Positions 54,744-64,000 of a stretch of DNA of 64,000 nucleotides are shown here, piece by piece. Origin of the DNA: Burkholderiaceae bacterium (GTDB lineage Bacteria > Pseudomonadota > Gammaproteobacteria > Burkholderiales > Burkholderiaceae_C); NCBI GenBank assembly GCA_024235855.1, contig JACKLN010000003.1, positions 1 through 64,000 on the forward strand, written 5' to 3'. The notes beneath the pieces were generated by a model that did not search any database, was not told the DNA's origin, and was given only the letters and a program-made list of their open reading frames with translations. Each line of letters starts with the position of its first letter. The stretch's first letter is position 1. The position numbers and the translations under genes were made by a program.

Positions 54744-54893
54744 GGACGGGGTTTCCGTGACAAGAGCGGGAGGTGGCCTCGTGAGCCGGTTCCGCGGGTG
54801 GCGGCACTGTAGGCGGGCGGATGCCGGCCCGGCGCGCCGCGCCATGCGAGTTGCGCATGACCCTCGCTATGGCGCCCGGCCTACACTGGCCGC
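54744..54893. promoter_or_regulatory. Divergent region between glutamate dehydrogenase and LuxR-type regulator
   Basis: A TACACT hexamer at 54882-54887 lies only 6 bases before ATG 54894, so the regulator message may begin at or next to its start codon. No Shine-Dalgarno is seen. No obvious operator repeat was found for the leftward dehydrogenase gene. Confidence 0.35.
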
Positions 54894-57659
54894 ATGCCGC
54901 GGGACGAGGGAACGGATACCCGGCGCAGCGCGGCCGGTGACGGCGCGTCGCCAGGCACCACGCTGCTGGAGCGCGATGCGCCCCTGGCGGCGCTGGCGCA
55001 GGCCTGGGCATCGGCGCAGGCCCAGGGGGGCCGGATCGTGCTCGTGGCCGGGGAAGCCGGGCTCGGCAAGTCCAGCCTGATCCAGGCCTTCGTGGCGCGA
55101 CTGCCCGACCCGGGCGCGGTGGTGACCGGCTGGTGCGACCCGATGCACACGCCGCGCCCGCTGGGCCCGGTGCGCGACCTCGCCCGCCGCCTGCTGGGCC
55201 CGGCGCGCGACGATGCCGACGAGGCACGCCACTTCGATGGCCTGCTGCGGCGGCTGGGGCGGCGGCCGCGCGGTCGCAACCGCGTGCACGTGCTGGTCCT
55301 CGAGGATCTGCACTGGGTGGACCAGCGCAGTGCCGACTGGCTGCAGTTCGTCGGCCGCCGGCTGGCGCTGCTGCCGGTGCTCTTCGTGGGCAGCCTCCGC
55401 GACGACGTGCGGCCCGCCGGCCATCCGCTGGATGCGGCGCTCGCGGCGCTGCCCGTCGCCCGCGTGCAGCGGATCGACCTGCAACCCCTGTCGGCATCGG
55501 CGGTCCGGCTGGCTGCCGCTGAGGCGGGCCTCGATGCCGGCGCGGCCGATGCCCTGCACCGCCTGACGGCGGGACACCCGTATTTCACGCAGGAACTGCT
55601 GCAGCAGCGCCTGTCCTGGCCAGCCGACAGCCCCAGCCCGGCGGTGCTGCCCGGCACGCTGGCCGACGCGCTGCAGGCCCGCCTGACCGGGCTGCCGCCC
55701 GCCCTGCTGGATCTGCTGGCCCTGGTGGCCTGCGGCCCTGCAGGGGTGCCGCGACGCCTGCTGCAGCGGGTGGCCTCGGCCGAGGAGGCGGCAAGGATCG
55801 ACGAGGCCCTGACGCGGCGGCTGCTGCTGGCAACCGCACAGCAACTGCAGTTCCGTCACGAGCTGCTGCGGCTGGCCGCGCTCGAGCGCTTGCCGGACGC
55901 CGCCCGGCGCGCGCTGCACCGGCGCTGGCTCGACACCCTGCTGGCCGAGCGGCCCGGCACCCAACCGCCGGACCTGATCGTGCACCACGCACGCGGCGCC
56001 GGGGCCGACGCGGTGCTGCTGGCGCATGCCCCGCGTGCGGCCGAGCGCGCCGCCGCCCTTGGCGCCCACCGCGAGGCCGCAGCGCACCTGGCCACCGCCG
56101 TGGAGGCCGCCGCCGCGGCGCCGCCCGAGGTGGCTGCCGACATGCTGGAGCGCTGGGCCTACGAGGCCAGCCTGGCGCATGGGGTGACCGATCGCGCGCT
56201 CGCCGCGCGCCACGAGGCGGTGCGCCTGTGGCGACAGGCCGGGCGGCCGGACAAGGTGGGCGAGAACCTGGCGGGCCTGGCCCGCATGCACCGCTACCGT
56301 GGGGATTCGGTGCAGGCGCAGGCCTTCGGTGCACAGGCCGAGGCCCTGCTGGCCACGCTGCCGCCGTCGGCAGCGCAGGCCGGCGCGCTGGCGCTGCAGG
56401 CGCAGTTCGCGCTGTTGCAGGGCCGCGTGGCGGACGCCGAAGCCGGATGCCTCCGGGCGTTGGCGGTCGCCGAGGTTGTCGGCGACGTGGCCAGCCGCAG
56501 CGACGCGCTGAACACCCTGGGCAGCGCGCGCATGCTGCAGGGGGATGCCGGTGGTGAAGCGATGCTGCGTGACAGCCTGGCGCTGGCCCTGCAGCATGGG
56601 CTGCACGTGCAGGCCGCGCGTGCGTACACCAACCTCGCCGAGGGACTGATGGCGCTGGGCGAGCTGTCGCGTGCCGACGCCGTCGTCGCGGAGGGCCTGG
56701 CCTTCGACGCCGCGCACGAGTTCGGGCGCTGGACCGACTACCTGGTCGGCCGCCAGGCGCAGCTGCGCTGCGAGCAGGAGCGTTTTGCCGAGGCGCTGGC
56801 GATTGCCGACGGCGTGCTGGCACAACCCGCCGGCCCGACGCTGACGCGGCTGCCGGCGCTGGTGGCCCGCGCCTGCGCCGCGATGCGGGTGGGGCGTGAC
56901 GATGCGGCCACGGCGATGGCAGAGGCACTCGCGGCCGCGCAACAGGCCGGCGAATCGCAGGAACTGGTGACGCTGCACGTGGCGCAGATCGAGGCCGCCG
57001 TGCTGCACGACCAGCCGGTGTCGGCCCGTGCAGCCGCGCAGTGGCTCGCGGCTCAGGGGCCCGCTGCCATCTGGCCTCGCGCCCGGGGCGCGTGGCGTTT
57101 CTGGCAGCGGTTGGCCGGCATGGCCGACACGTCGATGCCGGATGAGGTCGGGCTCCCGCCACCCTTTGCCCTGGCCGACGCCGGGCGCCTGGATGAAGCC
57201 GCCGCTGCGTTCGAGGCGGGCGGCTGCACCTACCTGGCGGCCTGGGCGCGCGTGGCCGCGGCACGCCTGCCCGGCAGCGCTGCCGGGGACGGCCGGCTGC
57301 GGCTGGCCGACGTCACGTTCGACCACCTTCAGGCGCATGCCGCCCGCGATGCGCTGCGCCGAATGGGCATGGGGCAGGCACCGCGGGCAAGCGCCTCGCG
57401 GCGGGGACCGTACCTGGCCGCCCGCGCGCACGCTTATGGCCTGACGGCCCGCGAGCAGCAGGTGCTGCGGCTGGTGGCCGACGGCTGCGACAACGCCACC
57501 ATCGCCGAACGCCTTCAGCGCTCGCGGCGCACGGTGGAGAACCACGTGTCGGCGGTGCTGGACAAGCTGCAGGCCCGCAACCGGCTGGCGTTGATGCTGC
57601 GCGTCCAGCGCGAGCCCTGGGTGCTGGGAGATGACGCGGCCGAACCCGCGGCGGACTGA
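54894..57659 (+). CDS. MalT/LAL-like LuxR-family regulator with AAA ATPase domain
   Basis: 921 residues. Walker A VAGEAGLGKSSL (Lys59) and Walker B VLVLEDLHWVDQRSADWLQF mark a STAND-type NTPase domain in the first ~300 residues. A long Ala-rich helical region (~330-820) resembles TPR repeats, for example AGALALQAQFALLQGRVADAEA. The C-terminal LuxR helix-turn-helix is YGLTAREQQVLRLVADGCDNATIAERLQRSRRTVENHVSAVLDKL. Large LuxR ATPases of this kind (LAL) sense a ligand via ATP-driven oligomerisation. Targets unknown; glutamate dehydrogenase is divergent. A MITE-like element begins at its stop codon. Confidence 0.92.
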   Translation: MPRDEGTDTRRSAAGDGASPGTTLLERDAPLAALAQAWASAQAQGGRIVLVAGEAGLGKSSLIQAFVARLPDPGAVVTGWCDPMHTPRPLGPVRDLARRLLGPARDDADEARHFDGLLRRLGRRPRGRNRVHVLVLEDLHWVDQRSADWLQFVGRRLALLPVLFVGSLRDDVRPAGHPLDAALAALPVARVQRIDLQPLSASAVRLAAAEAGLDAGAADALHRLTAGHPYFTQELLQQRLSWPADSPSPAVLPGTLADALQARLTGLPPALLDLLALVACGPAGVPRRLLQRVASAEEAARIDEALTRRLLLATAQQLQFRHELLRLAALERLPDAARRALHRRWLDTLLAERPGTQPPDLIVHHARGAGADAVLLAHAPRAAERAAALGAHREAAAHLATAVEAAAAAPPEVAADMLERWAYEASLAHGVTDRALAARHEAVRLWRQAGRPDKVGENLAGLARMHRYRGDSVQAQAFGAQAEALLATLPPSAAQAGALALQAQFALLQGRVADAEAGCLRALAVAEVVGDVASRSDALNTLGSARMLQGDAGGEAMLRDSLALALQHGLHVQAARAYTNLAEGLMALGELSRADAVVAEGLAFDAAHEFGRWTDYLVGRQAQLRCEQERFAEALAIADGVLAQPAGPTLTRLPALVARACAAMRVGRDDAATAMAEALAAAQQAGESQELVTLHVAQIEAAVLHDQPVSARAAAQWLAAQGPAAIWPRARGAWRFWQRLAGMADTSMPDEVGLPPPFALADAGRLDEAAAAFEAGGCTYLAAWARVAAARLPGSAAGDGRLRLADVTFDHLQAHAARDALRRMGMGQAPRASASRRGPYLAARAHAYGLTAREQQVLRLVADGCDNATIAERLQRSRRTVENHVSAVLDKLQARNRLALMLRVQREPWVLGDDAAEPAAD

Positions 57660-57819
57660 GAGGGTGAGAGCCCATCCCGCATGCCCGCTCATCCCCGCCA
57701 AGCGGCCCGACTCGTCGCTGCAAATGCTCGCCATGGCTCGAGCCATGGCTGTGCTCTGCGCCTGGATTCGGGCCACTTGGCGCGTCTGCGCGGGCACGCC
57801 GGACTGCCTCTCACCCTCT
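57659..57819. mobile_element. MITE-like repeat element with 12-bp terminal inverted repeats
   Basis: AGAGGGTGAGAG (57659-57670) and CTCTCACCCTCT (57808-57819) are exact reverse complements that bound ~160 bp. Inside is a 20-bp perfect palindrome at 57730-57749 (GCCATGGCTCGAGCCATGGC). There is no transposase. Its left end overlaps the stop codon of the LuxR-type gene. Similar intergenic elements are, from memory, frequent in this order. Confidence 0.6.
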
Positions 57820-57941
57820 GAGCGAGGGCCCACCGCATTCTTTGGGGGCGGCGCGAAATGTGCGTATGCACACTCAGGACGCGGGCGCCCGGGCTGCCTA
57901 CCCTGACGGCGTGTTTACCGTTGCCCCAGGAGGCACCTGCC

Positions 57942-58742
57942 ATGTTCCTTGCCAGCCCCTTCCACCACCCGGGTGCCACAGACCGGCGTGCCGACGATCA
58001 CCGCCGCCCCTGGTCGATCGGTCGGCGTGTACGGCTCGCCCTGGCCACGGCCGCGTGGCTGGCCGCTGGTGCCGTGCAGGCGGTGCCGGTGGCGCCAGGC
58101 GACAGCGTCTTCCTGCCCGGCACCACGCTGAACGAACGGCCGGACCTGGCCGGCCCGGACCTGCAGAGCGATCAGCTGCAGGTGCGGGTGGGGCACCCCT
58201 TCTGGCCGGAGGGCGTGGCCGCCGGCTGGTCGGTGCGTCAGCAGGTCCTGCGCTCCGACGTCACCGGTGCGCTCGTGTTCTCGACCCAGCTGATCTGGTC
58301 GTACAACATCACGCCGGGCGATTTCCTCGTCGACGCCATCTGGCTCGACGGCTGGGGCGACGCCGTCACCGACGTCGACTACCGCACCGACCTCAGCGGC
58401 GACCGCGGCCCCAGCTTCGCGACCCGGGACGATGACGGCCAGCGGCTGGAGCTGGGCTTCGGCTTCCCGCTGTTCTCGGGCAACCTCACGGGCGAGCCTC
58501 ACGAGAATGCGATGCCCATCGTGGTGGCCACCAACGCCACGGCCTTTGCCAACACCGGCGCATTCACCGTCGTCGGCCGCTTCAGCGACCGCCCTGGCGA
58601 GGTCTTCGTCGGTCGCGTCGACGGCCTGGCCGTGCCGGTGGCCGCGCCAGTGCCGGAACCGGCGGGCTGGGGGTTGATGGCGCTGGGCACCGCGGTGCTG
58701 GCGCTCGCCCGCCGGCGCCGGCGGACCGGCCCGCCGCGGTAG
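57942..58742 (+). CDS. PEP-CTERM anchored secreted protein
   Basis: 266 residues from ATG 57942, with AGGAGG nine bases before it. A signal peptide core lies at ~30-47 (VRLALATAAWLAAGAVQA), after an Arg-rich head. The C-terminal sorting signal VPEPAGWGLMALGTAVLALA followed by RRRRR is the PEP-CTERM tripartite tag that exosortase recognises. The middle of the protein is a beta-rich region with many Asp and Gly residues and no recognised domain. PEP-CTERM proteins are linked to extracellular polysaccharide and flocs. No exosortase is in the window. Confidence 0.92.
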   Translation: MFLASPFHHPGATDRRADDHRRPWSIGRRVRLALATAAWLAAGAVQAVPVAPGDSVFLPGTTLNERPDLAGPDLQSDQLQVRVGHPFWPEGVAAGWSVRQQVLRSDVTGALVFSTQLIWSYNITPGDFLVDAIWLDGWGDAVTDVDYRTDLSGDRGPSFATRDDDGQRLELGFGFPLFSGNLTGEPHENAMPIVVATNATAFANTGAFTVVGRFSDRPGEVFVGRVDGLAVPVAAPVPEPAGWGLMALGTAVLALARRRRRTGPPR

Positions 58743-58808
58743 GGCAGCGTATCCTGCGGCCCGGAACCCGTCACGAACCGGGCCGCGGAGCGCCGCGGGC
58801 CGCTTTCC

Positions 58809-59618
<810 letters not shown>

Positions 59619-59630
59619 GCCGCGTGCCGC

Positions 59631-60542
59631 TCAGCGCAGCGCGAGGTCCAGCGCGACGCCGGCGAACACCGCCGCACCCACCCAGTGGTTGTGCCGGAAA
59701 GCGGTGAAGCAACCCTCGCGGGTGCGGTCGCGGATCAGCGTCCAGTGCCACAGCGCCTGCGCCGCGGCCAGCGCGACGCCGCCGGTGAACCAGGCGCCCA
59801 GGCCCAGGCTGCGGCCGATCCACCACCAGCTCAGCAGGTAGGCGGCGTAGAAGCCCATCACCGCGGCCACGTCCCAGCGGCCCAGCGTGATGGCCGAGGT
59901 CTTCATGCCGATCCTCAGGTCGTCGTCGCGGTCGACCATCGCGTACTCGGTGTCGTAGGCCAGCACCCAGAACAGGTTGCCCACCAGCAGCGCCCAGGCC
60001 TGCGGCGGCACGGCGTCCGCCACGGCCCGCAGCGACACGCCCTGCCCGCCCAGCACCGCCGAAAACGCCATCGGGATCCCGAAGCTGAACGCGATGCCCA
60101 GCACCGCCTGCGGCATCGACACCAGCCGCTTGGCGTAGGGGTAGACCAGGGTCACGGCCAGGGCCGCGACGCTCAGCAGGATGGTTGGCGGGTTGGTCGT
60201 CAGCACCAGGCCGAAGGCCAGCAGCGTCAGCACGGCCCCCACGGCCAGCGCCTCGCGCGGGGTGACGGCGCCGCGGGTGACCGGCCGCTGCGCGGTGCGC
60301 TTGACGTGGCGGTCGAAGTCGCGGTCGGCCACGTCGTTGACGCAGCAGCCGGCGCTGCGCATCAGCACCGTGCCGAGCACGAACACCGCCAGCAGGTGCC
60401 AGCCCGGAAAGCCGTCGGCCGCGATCCACAGCGCCGACAGACCGGGCCACAGCAGCAGCAACCAGCCGGCCGGGCGGTTCCAGCGGATGAGGTCGAGGTA
60501 GAGCGTCAGGCGAGAAGGCCCGGGTGCGGTCGCGACACGCAT
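59631..60542 (-). CDS. ubiA: 4-hydroxybenzoate polyprenyltransferase
   Basis: 303 residues from ATG 60542 (MRVATAPGPSRLTLYLDLIR). Both Asp-rich motifs are present: NDVADRDFDRHVKRTAQRPV and YDTEYAMVDRDDDLRIGMKT, which bind magnesium and the prenyl diphosphate. About eight to nine membrane helices. It prenylates 4-hydroxybenzoate in ubiquinone synthesis. An open frame continues 99 codons upstream but would overlap the divergent peptidase gene. proC next to ubiA is a common beta-proteobacterial arrangement. Confidence 0.96.
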   Translation of the reverse strand: MRVATAPGPSRLTLYLDLIRWNRPAGWLLLLWPGLSALWIAADGFPGWHLLAVFVLGTVLMRSAGCCVNDVADRDFDRHVKRTAQRPVTRGAVTPREALAVGAVLTLLAFGLVLTTNPPTILLSVAALAVTLVYPYAKRLVSMPQAVLGIAFSFGIPMAFSAVLGGQGVSLRAVADAVPPQAWALLVGNLFWVLAYDTEYAMVDRDDDLRIGMKTSAITLGRWDVAAVMGFYAAYLLSWWWIGRSLGLGAWFTGGVALAAAQALWHWTLIRDRTREGCFTAFRHNHWVGAAVFAGVALDLALR

Positions 60543-60606
60543 CCCACGATTATCGGGAGGCCCGGCTCCGATAGAGTTCGTGGCGTTCGAATCCGGGAGA
60601 ACACCA

Positions 60607-62649
60607 ATGATCAAGTGTCTTGTTCGACGCCTGCGTCGATGCCGTTCGACGCGCGTGCTGACCGCCGCGCTGGCAGCGTTTCTGCTGCCCCTGCCCTTGC
60701 AGGGCTTGGCGGCTGATTCCGAGGCTGCGCTGGCGACGATGGCCAACGACTTCGCGCGCTGGCCGAGCGTGCGGGATGTGACGCTGTCGCCGTCGGGCCA
60801 GCACGCGGCGATGCAGTTGCGCCTGGCCAACGGGCGCATCGGGCTGGCCGTGGTCGACCTCGAAAAGCCCGGAGAGCCGAAGATCCTGGCCGGTTACGAC
60901 GATGTCGACGTCGGGAGCGTGCAGTGGATCAGCAACCGTCGCCTGGTCTACGCGGTGCATCCAGTCTGGGAGCATCTGGCTTACGACAAGTCCGGCACAT
61001 TCGCCGTCGATCTCGACGGCAGTGACGAACGGCAACTGATCTCGGCGCGATCCGACCAGGAGGCGGCCACGGGCAGTTCGATTCGCACCCGTGTTCTGCC
61101 GCGCCACTGGCAGGTCTGGCGTGCCCACGGCGGCGAGGACAAGGTGCTGGTGGCGCGCTGGTTCGAGACCGATGCCATGGGCTACCGGCCGCAGGGGCTG
61201 TCGATCCTGGACACGCGCACGATGGTGCTCAAGTCCGTGACCACCGGCGAAGAACCCCGCGGAACCGACGGCTGGTGGCTGGACCGCGACGGCGTCCTGC
61301 GCGTGGTGACCGCAACGGTGGCGGACCGTCGCCAACTTTGGACACGTGCCTCGGCGGATGCGCCGTGGGTGAAGCTGGAGGACCACGATGCCTTCGAAGG
61401 CGGCGGCTTCGAGCCCGACGTGATCGAGGCCGATGGCACCATGATCGTCAGCGCACGGGTCAATCGTGACACCGCGGCGCTCTACACCTACAACCTCGCC
61501 AGGCGCCAGATGGACCCGCAACCGCTGGTGGCCGTGGATGGCTACGACATCGGTGTCGTCCGCTTCGACCGCCGCATCGGGCGTGCCATCGGTGTGGAGG
61601 TGCAGGCCGCATCGCCGTCGACCGTATGGTTCGAGGAAGACCTCGCCCGCATCCAGGCCACCGTGGACAAGGCCTTGCCAGCTGGCCGAAGCAACCTGTT
61701 GCTGTGCACGTACTGCGTGGGCGCCAAGCGTGTTGTCGTGTGGTCGCGCAGCGATCGCCAGCCGGGCGAATTCTGGCTGTTCGATGCCACGACGGCGCGC
61801 CTGACGCTATTGGGCGCGACCATGCCATGGATCAAGGAGGACCAGCAGGGACGACGCAGCGCGCACCGCGTCGCGGCGCGCGACGGTCTGTCGTTGCCCG
61901 TGGTGGTGACGCATCCGCGCGGCGTGGCCGACGACGCGCCGGCGCCGACCGTCGTGCTTGTGCACGGCGGCCCCTGGGTCTATGGGTCGGACACCACCTG
62001 GCAGGCCGAACCGCAGTTCCTGGCGGCGCGGGGATACCGTGTGCTCGAGGTCAGTTTCCGAGGCACGCTGGGTCTGGGCTGGCGCCACCAGCGCAGCAGT
62101 TGGGGCCAGTGGGGTCTGACGATGCAGGACGACCTGGAGGACGCGCTGAAGTGGGCGATCGAGCAGAAGCTGACGGATGCTGAACGAGTCTGCATCTACG
62201 GTGCCAGCTATGGCGGCTACGCGGCATTGATGGGTCCGGTTCGCCACCCGGGCCGCTATCGGTGTGCGATCAGCCATGTCGGTGTCACCGACATCGGCCT
62301 GCTCTACAGCGGCAACTGGACCGATGTGGCCGAGATGTTCCGCACCTATGGCCTGACGCGACTGGTGGGCGACCCGAGTGTCCCAGCCGACGCGGACCGC
62401 ATCCGCCAGACCTCACCGCTGCATCGCGTGGCCGACATCAAGGTGCCGGTGCTGATCGCGCAGGGCCGATACGACCAGCGCGTGGCCCCGGAACATGCCG
62501 ACCGTTTCGTTGCCGCGGCCCGGTCGGCCGGCGTCGACGTGGAGCGGTGGGACTACGAAGGTGGGCACGGCTGGTACACCAGCGAGTCTCACCGGGACTT
62601 CCTGCTGCGTCTGGACGCCTTCCTGGCGCGACACCTGGCGAGGCGCTGA
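60607..62649 (+). CDS. Secreted S9 family prolyl oligopeptidase-like peptidase
   Basis: 680 residues from ATG 60607, with GGGAG eight bases before. A signal peptide core (TAALAAFLLPLPLQGLA) precedes AADSEAALA. A ~370-residue beta-propeller leads to the alpha/beta hydrolase domain: VVLVHGGPWVYGS (oxyanion), catalytic Ser534 in YGASYGGYAALMG, Asp623 in GRYDQRVAPEH and His654 in GGHGWY. All triad residues are in place. It probably trims peptides in the periplasm or outside the cell. Codon usage is a little less GC-biased at third positions than its neighbours, but not strikingly. Confidence 0.93.
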   Translation: MIKCLVRRLRRCRSTRVLTAALAAFLLPLPLQGLAADSEAALATMANDFARWPSVRDVTLSPSGQHAAMQLRLANGRIGLAVVDLEKPGEPKILAGYDDVDVGSVQWISNRRLVYAVHPVWEHLAYDKSGTFAVDLDGSDERQLISARSDQEAATGSSIRTRVLPRHWQVWRAHGGEDKVLVARWFETDAMGYRPQGLSILDTRTMVLKSVTTGEEPRGTDGWWLDRDGVLRVVTATVADRRQLWTRASADAPWVKLEDHDAFEGGGFEPDVIEADGTMIVSARVNRDTAALYTYNLARRQMDPQPLVAVDGYDIGVVRFDRRIGRAIGVEVQAASPSTVWFEEDLARIQATVDKALPAGRSNLLLCTYCVGAKRVVVWSRSDRQPGEFWLFDATTARLTLLGATMPWIKEDQQGRRSAHRVAARDGLSLPVVVTHPRGVADDAPAPTVVLVHGGPWVYGSDTTWQAEPQFLAARGYRVLEVSFRGTLGLGWRHQRSSWGQWGLTMQDDLEDALKWAIEQKLTDAERVCIYGASYGGYAALMGPVRHPGRYRCAISHVGVTDIGLLYSGNWTDVAEMFRTYGLTRLVGDPSVPADADRIRQTSPLHRVADIKVPVLIAQGRYDQRVAPEHADRFVAAARSAGVDVERWDYEGGHGWYTSESHRDFLLRLDAFLARHLARR

Positions 62650-62730
62650 ATGCCACTGGACGCCCCGGAGATCCGGGGTGACGGTGGCGCCGGGTGGGCC
62701 GTAGCATCGTTACCCCGACGGAGGAGCATC

Positions 62731-63903
62731 ATGACTCGCTGGATCACGAATTTCGCCATCCCGGCGTTTCTGATGGTACCGGCCCTGCCGGCCCTGGCCC
62801 AGTCACCCTGGCAAACCATCGCCAACCCGCCGCCGGTGATCGGCGCTGATGGCCGGCAGCACAGTGCCACCTGCAGCGGCTACCCCGGCACCGACCCGTC
62901 GTACCGCTTCTGGGTGCGCCCGGGCGACCCGAAGAAGCTGGCCGTGGTCTTCGATGGCGGTGGCGCCTGCTGGGACAACCTGACGTGCAGCAACCCCTTC
63001 GGCGGCGACGGTGTGCTCACCTTCTACTCGCCCGACGTGCCGGCCGGCGTCGACCCGTCCCGTTACGGGGGCTTGCTCGACTTCGCGAACCCGGCCAACC
63101 CGGTGGGCGACTGGACGGTGGTGGCCATCCCCTACTGCACCGGCGACGTGCACCTGGGGTCGGCGGACCGCGCCTACCGCATGGTCGGCCACCGCGACCT
63201 GCCGCGCCGGTTCACGATCCACCACCGCGGGTACGACAACTTCATGGTCGTGCTGGACTGGATCACGAAGAACGTGCCGCAGGGCGTGACCGACCTGCTG
63301 GTCACCGGCGCCAGCGCCGGCGGCTATGGTGCGGCCGGCCTGTTCCCCTGGGTGGCCCAGGCCTACCCGCAGGCGCGGCTGTCGGTGCTGGCCGACGCCA
63401 GCCAGGGTGTGAGCACGGCCGCCTTCGACGCGGCCACGCCGGGGCGCGGGTCCTGGAACCCGCAGCTCGCGCCATGGGCCTTCGGCGACGACGCGCTGGC
63501 GGTGCGTTCTTACGAGCTGGTGCAGCGCGGTGCGCTGGCCTACCCGGAAGGCCGCTTCGCCCAGTACACGACGACGGCCGACAGCGTGCAGATCGGCTTC
63601 TATGGCGTGATGCGGCTGCGCTACGGGCCCAGCGACGACCCAGCCTGCCGGACCGCCGCCAAAGACTGGAACCGCCAGATGCTGGCGCACCTGGCGGACG
63701 ACACCGCCGCGCTGCCGAACTTCCGCAGCTACGTGGCGCCAGGCAGCAGCCACACGATCATCGCCGACAACGCGGTCTATGCGCCGATGGGCACACAGCC
63801 CAGCGTGGCGACGTGGCTCAGCGGCATGCTGGACCACGACGGCGGCAGCACCTGGGATGCCGTCGCCTGCCCCGACTGCCTGCTGCCGCCGGTGTGCCGC
63901 TGA
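62731..63903 (+). CDS. Pectinacetylesterase-family secreted hydrolase
   Basis: 390 residues from ATG 62731, with GGAGGA just upstream. The signal peptide (TRWITNFAIPAFLMVPALPA) ends at LAQ. FDGGGACWDNLTCSNPF is the family's oxyanion block, and VTGASAGGYGAAGLFPW carries the nucleophile Ser195; an Asp in VLADASQG and a His in APGSSHTIIAD complete a plausible triad. The C-terminus has a CPDCLLPPVC cluster that may form disulphides. The family is named for plant pectin acetylesterases, but bacterial members act on various esters, and the substrate here is unknown. Confidence 0.88.
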   Translation: MTRWITNFAIPAFLMVPALPALAQSPWQTIANPPPVIGADGRQHSATCSGYPGTDPSYRFWVRPGDPKKLAVVFDGGGACWDNLTCSNPFGGDGVLTFYSPDVPAGVDPSRYGGLLDFANPANPVGDWTVVAIPYCTGDVHLGSADRAYRMVGHRDLPRRFTIHHRGYDNFMVVLDWITKNVPQGVTDLLVTGASAGGYGAAGLFPWVAQAYPQARLSVLADASQGVSTAAFDAATPGRGSWNPQLAPWAFGDDALAVRSYELVQRGALAYPEGRFAQYTTTADSVQIGFYGVMRLRYGPSDDPACRTAAKDWNRQMLAHLADDTAALPNFRSYVAPGSSHTIIADNAVYAPMGTQPSVATWLSGMLDHDGGSTWDAVACPDCLLPPVCR

Positions 63904-63911
63904 CCGATCCT

Positions 63912-63934
63912 CCACCGGGGCCACGCCCCGGTGG
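63912..63934. terminator. Bidirectional terminator-like hairpin between convergent genes
   Basis: CCACCGGGG (63912-63920) and CCCCGGTGG (63926-63934) form nine perfect pairs around a 5-base loop, between the pectinacetylesterase stop (63903) and the stop of the minus-strand gene (63941). No long T-tract, so efficiency is uncertain. Confidence 0.6.
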
Positions 63935-63940
63935 GCAGGT

Positions 63941-64000
63941 TCAGCCCAGCTTGCCCAGCGTGCCCGTGGCCTCGGCCAGCAGGTAGTACACGGTCACGCG
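63941..64000 (-). CDS. C-terminal end of an unidentified minus-strand gene
   Basis: Read leftwards from the window edge, the frame gives RVTVYYLLAEATGTLGKLG and stops at 63941. Only 19 residues are visible, so it cannot be assigned; the helical, Leu/Ala-rich end would suit a TolC-like or coiled-coil protein, among others. It is supported mainly by the convergent layout and the terminator-like hairpin after it. Confidence 0.45.
   Translation of the reverse strand, partial: RVTVYYLLAEATGTLGKLG

Noticed and set aside
54894..54980. A possible missing Shine-Dalgarno meaning a wrong start for the LuxR-type gene
   Set aside because: The next in-frame starts would cut into the ATPase domain; the short distance to TACACT explains the lack of a ribosome site.

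Overview
The window is 64 kb of very GC-rich DNA, densely packed with genes and almost free of mobile DNA. Gene content and order point to a beta-proteobacterium of the order Burkholderiales, probably near the Rubrivivax/Leptothrix/Ideonella group. The evidence is a rsmI-yraN-SIS-BON block, yggS divergent from pilT-pilU, a Bug-family (TctC) binding protein, a PEP-CTERM protein, and a purine catabolism cluster with membrane-bound urate oxidase. No rRNA, tRNA, CRISPR array, prophage or intact insertion sequence was seen. The genus is a guess; the order is fairly safe.

Layout. 1-8662: peptide-type ABC importer with three tandem binding-protein paralogues on the minus strand (the first cut by the window edge), divergent from two permeases and a double ATPase. 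8680-12000: a small GGCT-fold protein and a PAS-rich hybrid histidine kinase. 12109-20007: a secreted zinc protease, a TonB-dependent receptor, an ECF sigma factor, a lipoprotein and a membrane Ser/Thr kinase with a C-terminal helical region. The sigma factor lacks the usual acidic patch in region 2.2 and has a threonine there, as in kinase-activated ECF43-type sigma factors. 20030-27022: urate-to-ureidoglycolate catabolism (puuE, a uraD-allC fusion, an M20 hydrolase, uraH, puuD, 8-oxoguanine deaminase). 27108-29133: a VOC protein, and a cupin divergent from a LysR regulator across a clear inverted-repeat operator.

29195-38974 is mostly core genome: aroG with a Phe/Tyr/Trp-rich leader peptide and attenuator, ilvA, tldD, rsmI, yraN, a degenerate SIS protein, a BON lipoprotein, a 3-hydroxyisobutyrate-dehydrogenase-like enzyme, pilU and pilT. 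39017-44825: yggS, then a subtilisin-like protease ending in nine GVILSE repeats, then a seven-TM PAS-GGDEF-EAL protein. The last two genes are each preceded by a FliA (sigma-28)-like promoter with exact 11-nt spacing, which suggests a motility-linked pair.

44865-50780: an Lrp-type regulator and a Ugp-like ABC operon (regulator, ATPase, binding protein, two permeases) with a perfect inverted repeat upstream and a 590-bp structured gap between the binding protein and the first permease. 50924-64000: a phosphodiesterase, a TctC-type binding protein, an OmpA lipoprotein, glutamate dehydrogenase divergent from a MalT-like LuxR regulator, a MITE-like repeat, a PEP-CTERM protein, proC, ubiA, two secreted hydrolases (S9 peptidase, pectinacetylesterase fold), and the last codons of one more minus-strand gene.

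All functions come from reading the translated sequence and remembered family motifs; nothing was searched or computed. Start codons were chosen by ribosome binding site, signal peptide and family fit.
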